From: an uncultured Bacteroidales bacterium | GTDB lineage: Bacteria; Bacteroidota; Bacteroidia; Bacteroidales; P3 | Length of the DNA stretch: 64,000 nucleotides | Assembly (NCBI GenBank): GCA_947168665.1 | Contig: CAMVMX010000006.1 | Location: forward strand, 1 to 64,000 | Reading direction: 5' to 3' | Shown here: positions 15,657 to 25,021 of the stretch, piece by piece | Layout: every line of letters starts with the position of its first letter | How positions within the stretch are numbered: the first letter of the stretch is position 1 | Made by a program: the position numbers and the translations under genes | The notes under the pieces: model-generated | Seen by the model: the letters and a program-made list of their open reading frames with translations, nothing else | Told to the model about the DNA's origin: nothing | The model's database searches: none

Positions 15657-16406
15657 TCAGACTTGGTCGGTGTGGGGCGGGATGATGCCTTGCTCCTGGT
15701 ATTTCTTGTAGGTCTTCTCGGCGGCCAGTTGTTCGGCGGCTTTTATGGAGTATTCGATGGCGTGTTCGGCTGCGGTGTCGTCAACTTTTACGCGTACATC
15801 GTACTGGCGGCGGCCTTCTTTGCCTTGGTAGAAGACTCGCTCTACTTCGAAGCTGATTTTCTTGTGGTTCTTTTGCCCCCAGTCGATGAGTTTGCTCTTG
15901 TAGTTCCACTCGGTGTGGGCCATGGTATCGACGTCGAGGTGGAGGTTGATAATTTTGTCGACGACCACGTGTCGGGTAAAGTTGTATCCTTTTTCGAGAT
16001 AGATGGCACCCACGAGGGCTTCGAAAGTGTCGCCGTCGATGGATTTGAAGATGCCTTGCGACTCGCGGTTGTATTGTATCAGTTGCGACAGGCCTATCTT
16101 TTGGGCCAGTTTGTTGAGGTTGGCGCGGCTGACAAGTTTGGAGCGCATTTCGGTCAGGTAGCCTTCGCCCTGGTTGGGGTATTTCTTGTAGAGGAATTCG
16201 GCCACGATGGCGCTGAGTACGGCGTCGCCAAGGTATTCGAGCCGCTCGTTGTTGACGCGACGGCCTCGGCCCATGTCCAGCGATTTGGACTTGTGGATGA
16301 AGGCAATTTGGTACAACTGAGTGTTGCGGGGGGTGAACCCCAGCATGTTCTTAAAGAAAAGGTAGAATTCTTTATGTTCCCCTCGGTAACGGAAAAAGTT
16401 CAGCAT
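15657..16406 (-). CDS. rnc: Ribonuclease III
   Basis: A 249-residue double-strand-specific endoribonuclease for rRNA and mRNA processing. The N-terminal catalytic domain holds the family signature NERLEYLGDAVL, with the catalytic Glu and Asp, and the second acidic cluster DTFEALVGAIYL. The C-terminal ~70 residues form the double-stranded-RNA-binding domain (YDVRVKVDD and the Ala/Lys helix AAEQLAAEKTYKK). It starts 2 bases after the end of fabF on the same strand, forming the acpP-fabF-rnc operon common in Bacteroidota. Confidence 0.96.
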   Translation of the reverse strand: MLNFFRYRGEHKEFYLFFKNMLGFTPRNTQLYQIAFIHKSKSLDMGRGRRVNNERLEYLGDAVLSAIVAEFLYKKYPNQGEGYLTEMRSKLVSRANLNKLAQKIGLSQLIQYNRESQGIFKSIDGDTFEALVGAIYLEKGYNFTRHVVVDKIINLHLDVDTMAHTEWNYKSKLIDWGQKNHKKISFEVERVFYQGKEGRRQYDVRVKVDDTAAEHAIEYSIKAAEQLAAEKTYKKYQEQGIIPPHTDQV

Positions 16407-16408
16407 GT

Positions 16409-17653
16409 TCAGTATTTACGGAATGCCAGACTGGCGTTGTGGCCGCCGAAACCAAAGGCGTTGCTGAGGGCGAAATCCACACGGCGAGGAGTGGGTTTGT
16501 TGAATGAGAAATCGAGTTGCGGGATGTCCGGGTCGTCGGTGAAATGGTTGATTGTCGGAGGAACGATGTTGTTCTTCACGCTCAGCACTGTGGCGATGGC
16601 CTCGACGGCTCCGGCGGCACCCATCAGGTGTCCCGTCATGGACTTGGTGGAATTGAGCGTAATCCGGTTGGCGTGGTCGCCGAACAGGCGTACCACAGCC
16701 CGCGGCTCGGACACATCGCCAATGGGGGTGGAGGTCCCGTGGGTGTTGATGTGGTCCACGTCGGTGAGCTGCATCCCAGAGTCGGCTATGGCCTGGCGCA
16801 TGGCCATCATGGCGCCCTCGCCTTCGGGGTGGGATGCCGCTATGTGGTAAGCGTCGGCCGTGAGGCCGCAGCCGGTTATTTCGGCATAAATCTTGGCTCC
16901 CCGCGCTTTGGCGTGTTCCAGTTCTTCGAGGATGAGCGCACCTGACCCTTCGCCAAGCACAAATCCGTCGCGGTCCTTGTCGAAGGGCCGTGAGGCGGTG
17001 GCGGGGTCGTCGTTGCGGAGGGAGAGGGCTTTCATGGATGCAAAGCCTCCGATGCCGATGGGGATGATGGCTGCTTCGCTGCCGCCTGTCACCATTATGT
17101 CCGCCTTGCCCAACTGGAGCATCATCAGCGAATCGGCGATGGCCATGGCCGACGAGGCACAGGCGGCGGTAGTGCAATAATTGGGGCCGCGAAAGCCGTA
17201 TTTGATGGAAATCTGCCCAGCGCAGATGTCCCCAATAGTCTTAGTGACAAAAAATGGACTGAAACGGGGTACATAATGACCTTCGCAATAGGAGAGGAGC
17301 TCGTTCTGGAACGTCTCGCATCCACCCATGCCCGAACCGAAGACCACTCCTACACGGTCGAGGTTCACCTTCTCGCAGTCGAGCCCTGCATCGCGCAAGG
17401 CTTCATCCACGGCCACAAGGCCGTATTGGGCGAAAAGATCGAGTGTGCGGAGTTCCTTCCGGTCGAAATGGTCTGTACCTTCATACCCCTTCACCTCCGC
17501 CGCTATATGGCAACGCAGGTCAGAGGAATCGAAATGTGTAATCAGGCCGGCGCCACTTACTCCCTGTAATAAGGAATCCCAAAATTGCGATACGCTATTG
17601 CCAATAGGAGTAAGTGTGCCGAGACCAGTGACTACAACACGTTTCAGATTCAT
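16409..17653 (-). CDS. fabF: Beta-ketoacyl-ACP synthase II
   Basis: A 414-residue condensing enzyme that elongates acyl-ACP with malonyl-ACP in fatty acid synthesis. The thiolase-fold catalytic triad is visible: Cys165 in TTAACASS, the first His in INTHGTSTPIGD, and the second in STKSMTGHLMGAAG; the C-terminal NAFGFGGHNA loop is also present. Length and motifs fit FabF and not FabB or FabH. It lies between acpP (24 bases upstream) and rnc (2 bases downstream). Confidence 0.96.
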   Translation of the reverse strand: MNLKRVVVTGLGTLTPIGNSVSQFWDSLLQGVSGAGLITHFDSSDLRCHIAAEVKGYEGTDHFDRKELRTLDLFAQYGLVAVDEALRDAGLDCEKVNLDRVGVVFGSGMGGCETFQNELLSYCEGHYVPRFSPFFVTKTIGDICAGQISIKYGFRGPNYCTTAACASSAMAIADSLMMLQLGKADIMVTGGSEAAIIPIGIGGFASMKALSLRNDDPATASRPFDKDRDGFVLGEGSGALILEELEHAKARGAKIYAEITGCGLTADAYHIAASHPEGEGAMMAMRQAIADSGMQLTDVDHINTHGTSTPIGDVSEPRAVVRLFGDHANRITLNSTKSMTGHLMGAAGAVEAIATVLSVKNNIVPPTINHFTDDPDIPQLDFSFNKPTPRRVDFALSNAFGFGGHNASLAFRKY

Positions 17654-17676
17654 TGTACTGAAGCGGGAGAATTTAA

Positions 17677-17913
17677 TTATTTCTGAGCGTTTTCAATGAA
17701 AGAGACGGCATCACCCACGGTGACGATTTTCTCAGCCTCTTCATCGGGAATCTGGATGTCAAATTCCTTCTCAAGTTCCATAATCAATTCAACAGTGTCC
17801 AAAGAGTCAGCGCCGAGATCATTTGTGAAGCTGGCTTCCAGCGTAACATCTTTTTCATCAACACCGAGCTTATCAACAATGATAGCTTTTACTTTCGTTG
17901 CAATTTCAGACAT
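17677..17913 (-). CDS. acpP: Acyl carrier protein
   Basis: A 78-residue acidic carrier of fatty acyl chains. The phosphopantetheine attachment motif [10 protein letters not shown] is intact. I start it at the ATG ending at 17913 (MSEIATKVK), the standard N terminus of this family; a longer frame from 17946 would add eleven basic residues that overlap the promoter. First gene of the acpP-fabF-rnc operon. Confidence 0.96.
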   Translation of the reverse strand: MSEIATKVKAIIVDKLGVDEKDVTLEASFTNDLGADSLDTVELIMELEKEFDIQIPDEEAEKIVTVGDAVSFIENAQK

Positions 17914-17943
17914 TTTATTTAATTTTTTGAGTTTAACAGGGTG

Positions 17944-17951
17944 CAAAGAAA
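17944..17951 (-). promoter_or_regulatory. Probable promoter box of the acpP operon
   Basis: CAAAGAAA (TTTCTTTG leftward) is one step from the TAnnTTTG box and lies 31 bases before the acpP start. Confidence 0.4.
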
Positions 17952-18209
17952 CGAAAAAAAATCCATATAACCATACTTTTTAACTATTTTTCTTTAGCAA
18001 TACGCACTTAGTATGCTGTTTTTCAAATTATTATTTTTTCGTCCAATCGCCTTCACAACCGATAAAAAAGGCTCCAAAAACCGTTTTCAGAGGCTATGCC
18101 GAAACCCAAATTTGTTAAACGAAAACAGCGCCACGGATTTTTATATGTTAAATTTCGTGGAAAGACAACAATTTGAGACTTTTAGCGTTATAGGGCAAAC
18201 ACTTTTTAT
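17952..18209. other. AT-rich divergent spacer
   Basis: About 260 bases between acpP and purN. A 67-codon frame runs through it but shows no recognisable features. No clear TAnnTTTG box for purN was found. Confidence 0.4.
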
Positions 18210-18776
18210 ATGGTAAGGTTAGCAATATTAGCATCAGGCAACGGTACTAACGCTCAGCGTATCAGCGAGTACTTCTCCGGGAACAGTCAGGTTTCCGTGG
18301 ACTGCATAGTTTACAACAAGCGTGACGCCTTCGTGGCCGAGAGGGCCAGGAAGCTGGGTGTGCCAGCTTATTATTTTGGGCGGGCGGACTTTTACGACAA
18401 TGGCCGAGTGCTGCAATTCCTAAAGGAACGAGGGATTGACTGGGTTATTCTGGCGGGCTTCTTATGGCTTGTGCCTGAGGATATTCTCAAGGCGTTCCCC
18501 AATCGGATTATTAATATCCATCCGGCTCTGCTGCCCAACTATGGCGGCAAAGGCATGTATGGCCATCATGTCCACGAAGCGGTCATTGCCAACAAGGAGT
18601 CCGAGAGCGGCATCACCATACATATAGTCGACAATCACTATGACCGCGGCACCATCCTGTTTCAGGCCAAGTGCGAACTGACAGCAGCCGACACACCCGA
18701 CACCCTGGCCGACAAAATCCACCAACTGGAACAAAGGTATTTCCCCGAAGTGATTGAAAAAACCGTTCTTCAATGA
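18210..18776 (+). CDS. purN: Phosphoribosylglycinamide formyltransferase
   Basis: A 188-residue cytoplasmic enzyme that transfers a formyl group from 10-formyl-tetrahydrofolate to GAR, the third step of purine synthesis. It opens with the phosphate-binding strand LAILASGNGTNAQ. The catalytic region has AGFLWLVP, then INIHPALLPNYGGKGMYG with the active-site Asn and His, and later the Asp in HIVDNHYDRGTI. Length is normal. Its TGA overlaps the ATG of the glycosyltransferase (18773). Confidence 0.95.
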   Translation: MVRLAILASGNGTNAQRISEYFSGNSQVSVDCIVYNKRDAFVAERARKLGVPAYYFGRADFYDNGRVLQFLKERGIDWVILAGFLWLVPEDILKAFPNRIINIHPALLPNYGGKGMYGHHVHEAVIANKESESGITIHIVDNHYDRGTILFQAKCELTAADTPDTLADKIHQLEQRYFPEVIEKTVLQ

Positions 18777-19921
18777 ATATCGGTGTCAACACAAGGCTCA
18801 TGCTGTCGGGCAAGATGGACGGCATAGGATGGTTCGCCACCGAGACGCTCAGGCGGATTGTCCAGTCCCACCCCGAACATGTCTTCTACTTTTTCTTCGA
18901 CCGCAAGTTCGACCCCTCCTTTGTTTTCGGCCCCAACGTGCGTCCCGTGGTGCTCTGCCCCCAAGCCCGCCACCCGGTCTTGTGGTACCTTTTCTTTCAA
19001 GTCAGCATGAAACATGCTGTCAAACGTTACAGCATTGACCTTCTCCTCTCGCCCGACGGGTACATCCCCTTAGGAGTCGACGTGCCGACCCTGAGCGTCA
19101 TCCATGACCTCAATTTCGAACACAGCAAAGACTTCCTCAAGCCTTCCCACCAGCGGTACATGACCTACTTCTTCCCGCAATTTGCCCGTTACAGCACGCG
19201 CATCGCCACCGTATCGGAATTCTCCAGACAGGACATCGCAGCAGTCTACCATATCAAGCCGGAAAAGATAGACGTGGTCTACGACGGCGCCCATGAGGGA
19301 TACAAGCCCCTGCCCCATGATGTGCGCCAGGCCACCCAGGCCAAATACGCTGGCGGCAAACGGTACTTTATTTTCATCAGCACCATACTCCGGCGGAAGA
19401 ATCTGGCCACGCTGCTGACCGCCTTCGACCGCTTTAAACAGCAGGACCGCGAAGGCATGAAACTGCTTGTCGTCGGCCATCGGGCATGGTGGCAGGACGA
19501 GCTGAAGCAGGCATTCGACACCATGAGCCACAAAGAAGACGTGGTCTTCATAGGCCGAGCCGAACCAGACGAGCTGGCCCGGCTGCTGGGCTCTGCCACA
19601 GCGCTGGTCTATCCGTCGCTGTTCGAAGGATTTGGCATCCCCATCATCGAAGCCTTCAGGGCCGAAATACCCGTCATCACCTCCAACACCACCTCCATGC
19701 CCGAAGTGGCGGGAGATGCCGCCCTGTTGATAGAACCCACCAATGTAGACCAGCTGACAGGCGCACTGAAACAGGTGGCTGAAGACCCGGCGCTCTGCGC
19801 CCGATTGGTAGAGCGCGGCCGAATGCGCAGGGAACTGTTCAGCTGGGATATAACCGCCGCCAAACTATGGGAAAGCATGATGCGGACCATAGAAAGCGCA
19901 AACCATCAGATTGTCAAATGA
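18773..19921 (+). CDS. GT4-family glycosyltransferase
   Basis: A 382-residue GT-B-fold enzyme. The C-terminal half carries the GT4 (glycosyl transferases group 1) pattern: ISTILRRKN, then FIGRAEPDELARLLGSA, then VYPSLFEGFGIPIIEA, with the conserved E-x7-E nucleotide-sugar site. Acceptor and donor are unknown; surface polysaccharide or lipid glycosylation is likely. It is translationally coupled to purN upstream and to the OmpA-like gene downstream by 4-base overlaps. Confidence 0.88.
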   Translation: MNIGVNTRLMLSGKMDGIGWFATETLRRIVQSHPEHVFYFFFDRKFDPSFVFGPNVRPVVLCPQARHPVLWYLFFQVSMKHAVKRYSIDLLLSPDGYIPLGVDVPTLSVIHDLNFEHSKDFLKPSHQRYMTYFFPQFARYSTRIATVSEFSRQDIAAVYHIKPEKIDVVYDGAHEGYKPLPHDVRQATQAKYAGGKRYFIFISTILRRKNLATLLTAFDRFKQQDREGMKLLVVGHRAWWQDELKQAFDTMSHKEDVVFIGRAEPDELARLLGSATALVYPSLFEGFGIPIIEAFRAEIPVITSNTTSMPEVAGDAALLIEPTNVDQLTGALKQVAEDPALCARLVERGRMRRELFSWDITAAKLWESMMRTIESANHQIVK

Positions 19922-21102
19922 AACGCGCAGGATTGTTGGCCGGATTATTGATGTCCGCTATCGGGCTGCAGGCACAGCAGCCCGCCGCTCCCGACACCGC
20001 CCAGCACACCAATCTGGTCTACAACGGGTCATTCGAGGAATACCGCTCCTGCCCCAAGCGCATTGACGCCGTCGGGGTACTCTCCATCGTCGACTGCTGG
20101 TACCAGCCAACCCGTGGCAGCGCCGACTACTACAATGTCTGCGGGAGCAAGGAGTGCGGCGTCCCGGTCAACAAGCTCGGCAAGCAGACCCCGCACGACG
20201 GCGACGCATATTGCGGCATCTACTGCAGCCGGAACGACTATCGCGAATACCTCCAGACCCGTCTGCGCCGCAAGCTGCGCAAGGGCGACAGCATCCGCCT
20301 CACCTTCTATGTCAGTCTCTCCGAGGAGTCGACAGGTGCCGTGTCCACCCTCGGCGCCCTCTTCACCAACGACAGGATTAGCGACACTGTGCGGACCCTT
20401 TTCCTCTACAAAGAGCATGAGCGGCTGGCCGAGGGCGTATACCAGACTGTGGCAAGGCCCTACGTACCCCAGATTGTCAACCCCGCAGACCGCCATCTGG
20501 AAAATACCCGCGACTGGGAGTGCGTCACCGGCACATTCGTGGCTGACGGGGGTGAACAATACATCACCATCGGCAACTTCAACACCGCCGAGCGCTCCGG
20601 CTACACCGACCCCGACTCGCTGACCCAACTCCTCCCAGGGGCATATTACTATATAGATGATGTGCGGGTCGAATGCCTCAACTGCCCTCCGCCCGAAGCC
20701 GATGATTTGAATGTGGATTCAACCTACTTGACCGAGAGCCAACCATCCTTCAGCGTCGGAGGAACATTTGTGCTGAAAGAGATTTTCTTTGAATTCGACA
20801 AGAGCACACTCCTCCAGCAGTCGTTTTTCGAGCTGATGCGCCTCCTGGCTCTGCTCGACATGTATCCCCAGATGTGCATCGAAATCGGTGGCCACACCGA
20901 TGGCAAAGGCTCGGACAGCTACAACAAGCGCCTTTCGGAAAGCCGTGCCCGGGCGGTGGTCGATTATCTGGTCTCGAAAGGGGTCGACCCGGACCGTCTT
21001 CAATTCAAAGGATACGGGAAAAGTGTGCCCGTGGCTTCAAACGACACTGACGAGGGCCGGGCCCTGAACCGCAGGGTGGAGTTTAAGATACTGTCCATGT
21101 AG
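19918..21102 (+). CDS. OmpA-family outer-membrane/peptidoglycan-anchoring protein
   Basis: A 394-residue protein. The start chosen is the ATG at 19918, which overlaps the glycosyltransferase stop and is followed by a good signal peptide (cleavage around LQA-QQ). Residues ~25-260 form a beta-rich domain beginning NLVYNGSFEEY, with several Cys. The last ~110 residues are an OmpA C-terminal peptidoglycan-binding domain: FFEFDKSTL, then IGGHTDGKGSDSYN, then LSESRARAVVDYL, then NRRVEF. It likely tethers the outer membrane to peptidoglycan. Confidence 0.9.
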   Translation: MKRAGLLAGLLMSAIGLQAQQPAAPDTAQHTNLVYNGSFEEYRSCPKRIDAVGVLSIVDCWYQPTRGSADYYNVCGSKECGVPVNKLGKQTPHDGDAYCGIYCSRNDYREYLQTRLRRKLRKGDSIRLTFYVSLSEESTGAVSTLGALFTNDRISDTVRTLFLYKEHERLAEGVYQTVARPYVPQIVNPADRHLENTRDWECVTGTFVADGGEQYITIGNFNTAERSGYTDPDSLTQLLPGAYYYIDDVRVECLNCPPPEADDLNVDSTYLTESQPSFSVGGTFVLKEIFFEFDKSTLLQQSFFELMRLLALLDMYPQMCIEIGGHTDGKGSDSYNKRLSESRARAVVDYLVSKGVDPDRLQFKGYGKSVPVASNDTDEGRALNRRVEFKILSM

Positions 21103-21484
21103 TGTCTCGCGGCCCGGCGTTCTTCATGGCTGGAGTGACACCGGCCCTATGGGTCATCCAGTCTGCGGCCGTGGGTGGTGGGTTTGAAATGTTTCATAAG
21201 TCCGGCCCAGGGGTCGCATGCCATGTTGTATCGAGGAATGTGGTGTAGGTACTTGGCAGTCATTCCCCCCGGCGGCGCAGTCACCGTTTCCGCTTTCCGT
21301 CCAGTGCTGCTTCAGTCCAACTCCATTCCTTCGTCCTCATAGTGGCGGCCCATCCGCGCCATTTCATTCGCGGCAAAGCGTACAATTGTCCGGTCAATGA
21401 CGTTAATGAGAAGAGCATGGATACAGGCTGCCCCCTTGCTGTGGCGGGGAATGGGGGAAGACCCGGAGGCGGAAAATGGGCAAA
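21103..21484. other. GC-rich spacer between convergent genes
   Basis: About 380 bases between convergent OmpA-type genes. Only short overlapping frames without domains; nothing else recognised. Confidence 0.4.
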
Positions 21485-21517
21485 AAAAAGAGGTTGCCCT
21501 ATCGGCAACCTCTTTTT
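21485..21517 (-). terminator. Terminator, usable in both directions
   Basis: AAAAAGAGGTTGCC, loop of five, GGCAACCTCTTTTT. It lies 24 bases past the end of the leftward OmpA gene and has A/T tracts on both sides. Confidence 0.85.
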
Positions 21518-21540
21518 AGTGTTATGTGATTATTGATTCA

Positions 21541-22821
21541 CTATTCGATGGCGCGGTAGAAGGAGACGCGGCGGTTGAGGGAGTAGTTGATGTCGCCGAA
21601 AGCAACAGTCTTGCCCTTGTAGTCAACAGTCAGACGGTTCTCATCAATACCATATTTCTTGACCATGAGACGTTTGACTTCCTCAGCACGCTTCTGGGAG
21701 AGTTTCCAGTTGTAAGCGTCGGAGCCGGTGTAGTCGCAGAAACCGACAATGGTGAGTTTGAGGTCGGGATTGTCTTTCATGACACGGGAGATGGCTTTCA
21801 CTTTGATCATTTCGGCAGAGGATACGTGCCAATCATCGTTAGCATAGAGTACGGAGAAGGGGATTGCGTAGTAGTTCAGTTGGTCGGCTTTCAGTCTGTC
21901 GAGGATGTTGCTTAAGCTGTCGGATACACGCTGTGCACGGGCCAGTTCCTCCTTGTTGACATTGTTAATTTGGGCGTTGAGTTTCTGGATCTGGTCTTTG
22001 AGTTTCTTCTCGTTGTTCTGGGATTGAGCCAGTTCTTCTTTCACAGCCTCGTTTTCGGCGGTAAGGGCATCGAAATTCTCTTTGGTGAGGAGGGCGCGCT
22101 GGGCTATGAGTTCACGGTCGGCGGGGGTGATGCCAAGGTGGAAGAGGTATCCAACGGTGGCCAGAAAATCGGTGTGGTGAAGGGTTCTCCAGAAAGCGGG
22201 TGCATCGCCGATGGCGTCGCCTTCAATCTCGAAGAAGAGTTTGTCGTTCTCGCAGACGCGGTAGCTGATGCCGAGACCGGCATTCAGCTGGATACCGTAG
22301 TTGTAGAAGGCGCGGGCGTGGTTGGTGCTCCAAGCCAGACCACCACCAGCAAACAGGTAGAAGTCGAAACGGCGGTTGGGATCCCAGTTGTGGAACGAGT
22401 TGTTCAGAGAGAGGACATAGTCAACGGTGAAGGCTGCACGGCGGTCCATGGTGAGAGTGCTGTCCGTGACACCCCAGTCGTTGTGCCAAGGGCTGATTTG
22501 TCTGTCAGGGTCGTAGCCTTTGGTCGAATTGAGGACGCTGGGCCAGATGCCGCGGATGCGGAGGTAAGCGCCACGGTCAATTTCTTTCTGGATGGTCAGG
22601 CCGGGGCCGAAGTTGAGACCACCGCCCCACCACATGGGGTCTTTGACACCATAGAATTGCTTCACATCGGGCTGGAAGTTGAGCGAGATGCTCGGGCCGA
22701 TGCTCCAGTTGCTCCAGAAACCGTACTGAGGATACTCGGGAACCTCTTTCTGGGCAAAGGTGCTACCTGCAAAAGCTATCATGCAGAGCAGCACGGCGAG
22801 TTTTGATACTTTTTTCAACAT
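21541..22821 (-). CDS. OmpA-family porin-like protein with coiled coil
   Basis: A 426-residue outer-membrane protein. A signal peptide (cleavage around TFA-QK) leads into a beta-barrel domain of ~200 residues. A coiled-coil stretch follows (about 235-295, rich in Glu/Gln/Lys/Leu: ENEAVKEELAQSQNNEKKL). The last ~120 residues are the OmpA peptidoglycan-binding domain (VGFCDYTGSDAYNWKLSQKRAEEV, cited here in two parts: VGFCDYTGSDAYN and LSQKRAEEV; then NRRVSF). It is transcribed alone, from a TATCTTTG box to its own terminator. Confidence 0.9.
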   Translation of the reverse strand: MLKKVSKLAVLLCMIAFAGSTFAQKEVPEYPQYGFWSNWSIGPSISLNFQPDVKQFYGVKDPMWWGGGLNFGPGLTIQKEIDRGAYLRIRGIWPSVLNSTKGYDPDRQISPWHNDWGVTDSTLTMDRRAAFTVDYVLSLNNSFHNWDPNRRFDFYLFAGGGLAWSTNHARAFYNYGIQLNAGLGISYRVCENDKLFFEIEGDAIGDAPAFWRTLHHTDFLATVGYLFHLGITPADRELIAQRALLTKENFDALTAENEAVKEELAQSQNNEKKLKDQIQKLNAQINNVNKEELARAQRVSDSLSNILDRLKADQLNYYAIPFSVLYANDDWHVSSAEMIKVKAISRVMKDNPDLKLTIVGFCDYTGSDAYNWKLSQKRAEEVKRLMVKKYGIDENRLTVDYKGKTVAFGDINYSLNRRVSFYRAIE

Positions 22822-22869
22822 AATGATATACTTTGTGTTACAATTATTTTTCGCCTATATTTCAATTTG

Positions 22870-22877
22870 CAAAGATA
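22870..22877 (-). promoter_or_regulatory. Promoter box of the OmpA-family gene
   Basis: CAAAGATA (TATCTTTG leftward), 49 bases before the start at 22821. Confidence 0.7.
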
Positions 22878-23025
22878 CACTTTTTTTTTCACACAACATT
22901 TTTTTTAGAGGTGTAGCCTTTTTTTTTTCATTTTCTGATGGTTTGCGTCCCGCAAAAAAGGGTGGCTGAGCCCCCGTAAATTTCCAAATATTGTGTTAAA
23001 AGCATGCCGGTTCGTTTTTTTTGCG

Positions 23026-23033
23026 TATATTTG
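23026..23033 (+). promoter_or_regulatory. Promoter box of pgi
   Basis: TATATTTG, 27 bases before the ATG at 23060. Confidence 0.7.
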
Positions 23034-23059
23034 CAAATTATTTTTAATCACTCTGTGTT

Positions 23060-24379
23060 ATGAAGACGATACAATTTGATACGCAACATTTGTCCCGTTT
23101 TGTGGACACGAATGAGTTAAAGTCGCTGAGTGCCGAGGTGCTTGAGGCGAAAAGGACACTATTGGCCGGAAACGGCAAAGGTGCAGATTTCTTGGGTTGG
23201 GTTCCGCTGCCTGCAGAGATTCCTGCAGAGGTTGTGGACGGAATTAAGGCCGATGTGGAGCGGCTGGCTTCGAAGGCAAAGGTGTTCGTGGTGATAGGCA
23301 TTGGGGGGAGTTACCTTGGCGCGAGGGCTGTGATTGAGGCCCTGCAAGGTGAGTTGGGCGGTTTGCGTGCCGACAGCCGGTTCCCTAAGGTGGTGTATGC
23401 CGGACATACGCTCAGCGAGGATTATTATCATGAGTTGATGGGCCTTTTGGATAGTGAGGATTATGCAGTGGCTGTTATTTCCAAGTCGGGTACTACTACC
23501 GAGCCAGCGGTGGCTTTCCGGATTGTGAAGGCTCATCTTGAGCAGAAATATGGCCGCGAGGAGGCGGCCGCCAGAATAGTGGCCATCACCGATGCCCGCA
23601 AGGGGGCGCTGCATGACATAGCTGTGGAGGAGGGGTACCGGATGTATGTGATACCGGACAATGTGGGAGGCCGTTTTTCGGTGCTTACTCCTGTGGGGTT
23701 GCTGCCGATTGCCATGGCGGGCTTTGATATTGACCGTTTGCTGCAAGGTGCGCGCGACATGCGCAAGGTGTGTATTGATAGCGACAGTGTGGACGAGAAC
23801 CCGGCTCTGTTGTATGCCGCCTTGCGCAACATTTTATACCGCAAGGGGAAAAAAGTTGAGATGCTGGTGAATTTCGAACCCAGGCTGAAGTATATCAGTG
23901 AGTGGTGGAAACAGTTGTATGGCGAGAGTGAGGGCAAGGAGGGGAAAGGTATCCTGCCGCACAGTCTTTGCTTCACTACGGACCTGCATTCGATGGGGCA
24001 ATATGTTCAGGAGGGTGAGAGGTTGATGTTTGAGACGGTGTTGAGTGTGAAGGCTCCGCAGTTCGGTGTGGCAATTCCATGGGATGAGCGGAATCTTGAT
24101 GGCATTAATTATTTACAGAGTAAGTCGTTGACGGAGATTAACCACAATGCCGAGTTGGGAACGATCCTGGCTCATTGCGATGGGGGCGTTCCAGTGTTGA
24201 GGATTGAGTTGCCCGGTATCGACGAGTATGTGTTGGGCCAGTTGATTTATTTCTTTGAGTTTGCCTGTGGAGTGAGCGGGTATGTTTTGGGGGTCAATCC
24301 TTTTGACCAGCCAGGGGTTGAGGCTTATAAAAAGAATATGTTCCGTCTGCTGGGCAAGCCGGGATATGCGGAGAAGTAG
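23060..24379 (+). CDS. pgi: Glucose-6-phosphate isomerase
   Basis: A 439-residue cytoplasmic enzyme interconverting glucose 6-phosphate and fructose 6-phosphate. It has the SIS-fold sugar-phosphate loops: GIGGSYLGARA, then SKSGTTTEPAVAFR. The PGI signature region (EPRLKYISEWWKQLYGESEG) contains the catalytic residues, and the late QSKSLTEINHN and FDQPGVEAYK segments are also present. The ~440-residue length is the short bacterial form. Transcribed alone between a TATATTTG promoter and a terminator. Confidence 0.96.
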   Translation: MKTIQFDTQHLSRFVDTNELKSLSAEVLEAKRTLLAGNGKGADFLGWVPLPAEIPAEVVDGIKADVERLASKAKVFVVIGIGGSYLGARAVIEALQGELGGLRADSRFPKVVYAGHTLSEDYYHELMGLLDSEDYAVAVISKSGTTTEPAVAFRIVKAHLEQKYGREEAAARIVAITDARKGALHDIAVEEGYRMYVIPDNVGGRFSVLTPVGLLPIAMAGFDIDRLLQGARDMRKVCIDSDSVDENPALLYAALRNILYRKGKKVEMLVNFEPRLKYISEWWKQLYGESEGKEGKGILPHSLCFTTDLHSMGQYVQEGERLMFETVLSVKAPQFGVAIPWDERNLDGINYLQSKSLTEINHNAELGTILAHCDGGVPVLRIELPGIDEYVLGQLIYFFEFACGVSGYVLGVNPFDQPGVEAYKKNMFRLLGKPGYAEK

Positions 24380-24402
24380 TGGGCTGAATGTATACCATAT
24401 TT

Positions 24403-24440
24403 ATGCCGACATTCTTGTAACAGAGATGTCGGCATTTTTT
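24403..24440 (+). terminator. Terminator of pgi
   Basis: ATGCCGACAT (24403) pairs with ATGTCGGCAT (24426-24435), followed by T5. Confidence 0.85.
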
Positions 24441-24460
24441 GTGTCAGTGGTGTGCGGCGG

Positions 24461-24907
24461 TCAGAAAGGCAAGTCGCCAAGCGGGGCGGTGTCGTTGTTG
24501 AGGATTGACGACAGGGGGTCGGGTTCGTGGTTGGTGTTCTCGTCGGAACGGGAGCGGCCGGAGAGTACGGTGAAGTTGTCGGCCACCACTTCTGTTATAT
24601 AGCGTTTGTTGCCGTCTTTGTCGGTCCACGAGCGGGTTTGGAGTTTCCCTTCTACATATATTTGGGTTCCTTTGCGGAGGATTTTCTCTGCAATTTCGGC
24701 CAGGGTGCGCCAGCATACCACGTTGTGCCATTCGGTTTGCTCAATGCGTTCGCCATCGCGGTTTCGGCGGTATTCGGTTGTAGCCAAAGGGAAGGATGCT
24801 TTTTTGACTACATTGGAGGTTTCGTCGTTTCGGTCTTGGGGGAGGGCAACGACATCGGGATTCTTTCCCAAATTGCCAATAAGTATAACTTTATTTACGC
24901 CAATCAT
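24461..24907 (-). CDS. ssb: Single-stranded DNA-binding protein
   Basis: A 148-residue OB-fold protein that coats single-stranded DNA in replication and repair. It begins GVNKVILIGNLGKNPDV, contains TEWHNVVCWRTLAEIAEKI and KGTQIYVEGKLQTR, and ends in a flexible acidic tail closing with DLPF, the SSB interaction tip. An insertion after the first strands (ALPQDRNDETSNVVKK) is longer than in E. coli. Own promoter at 24980; mutY lies directly upstream on the same strand. Confidence 0.95.
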   Translation of the reverse strand: MIGVNKVILIGNLGKNPDVVALPQDRNDETSNVVKKASFPLATTEYRRNRDGERIEQTEWHNVVCWRTLAEIAEKILRKGTQIYVEGKLQTRSWTDKDGNKRYITEVVADNFTVLSGRSRSDENTNHEPDPLSSILNNDTAPLGDLPF

Positions 24908-24979
24908 GTCTTAAATATTTTATACCTTTTAGTTCTATTGAGTCATTAGAAATGCAACTCCTGTCGCATATCCGAGTTG

Positions 24980-24987
24980 CAAAGATA
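24980..24987 (-). promoter_or_regulatory. Promoter box of ssb
   Basis: CAAAGATA (TATCTTTG leftward), between mutY and ssb, 73 bases before the ssb start. Confidence 0.65.
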
Positions 24988-25021
24988 ACATTTTTTTAGC
25001 AAATAGTAGCATTAAAATTAT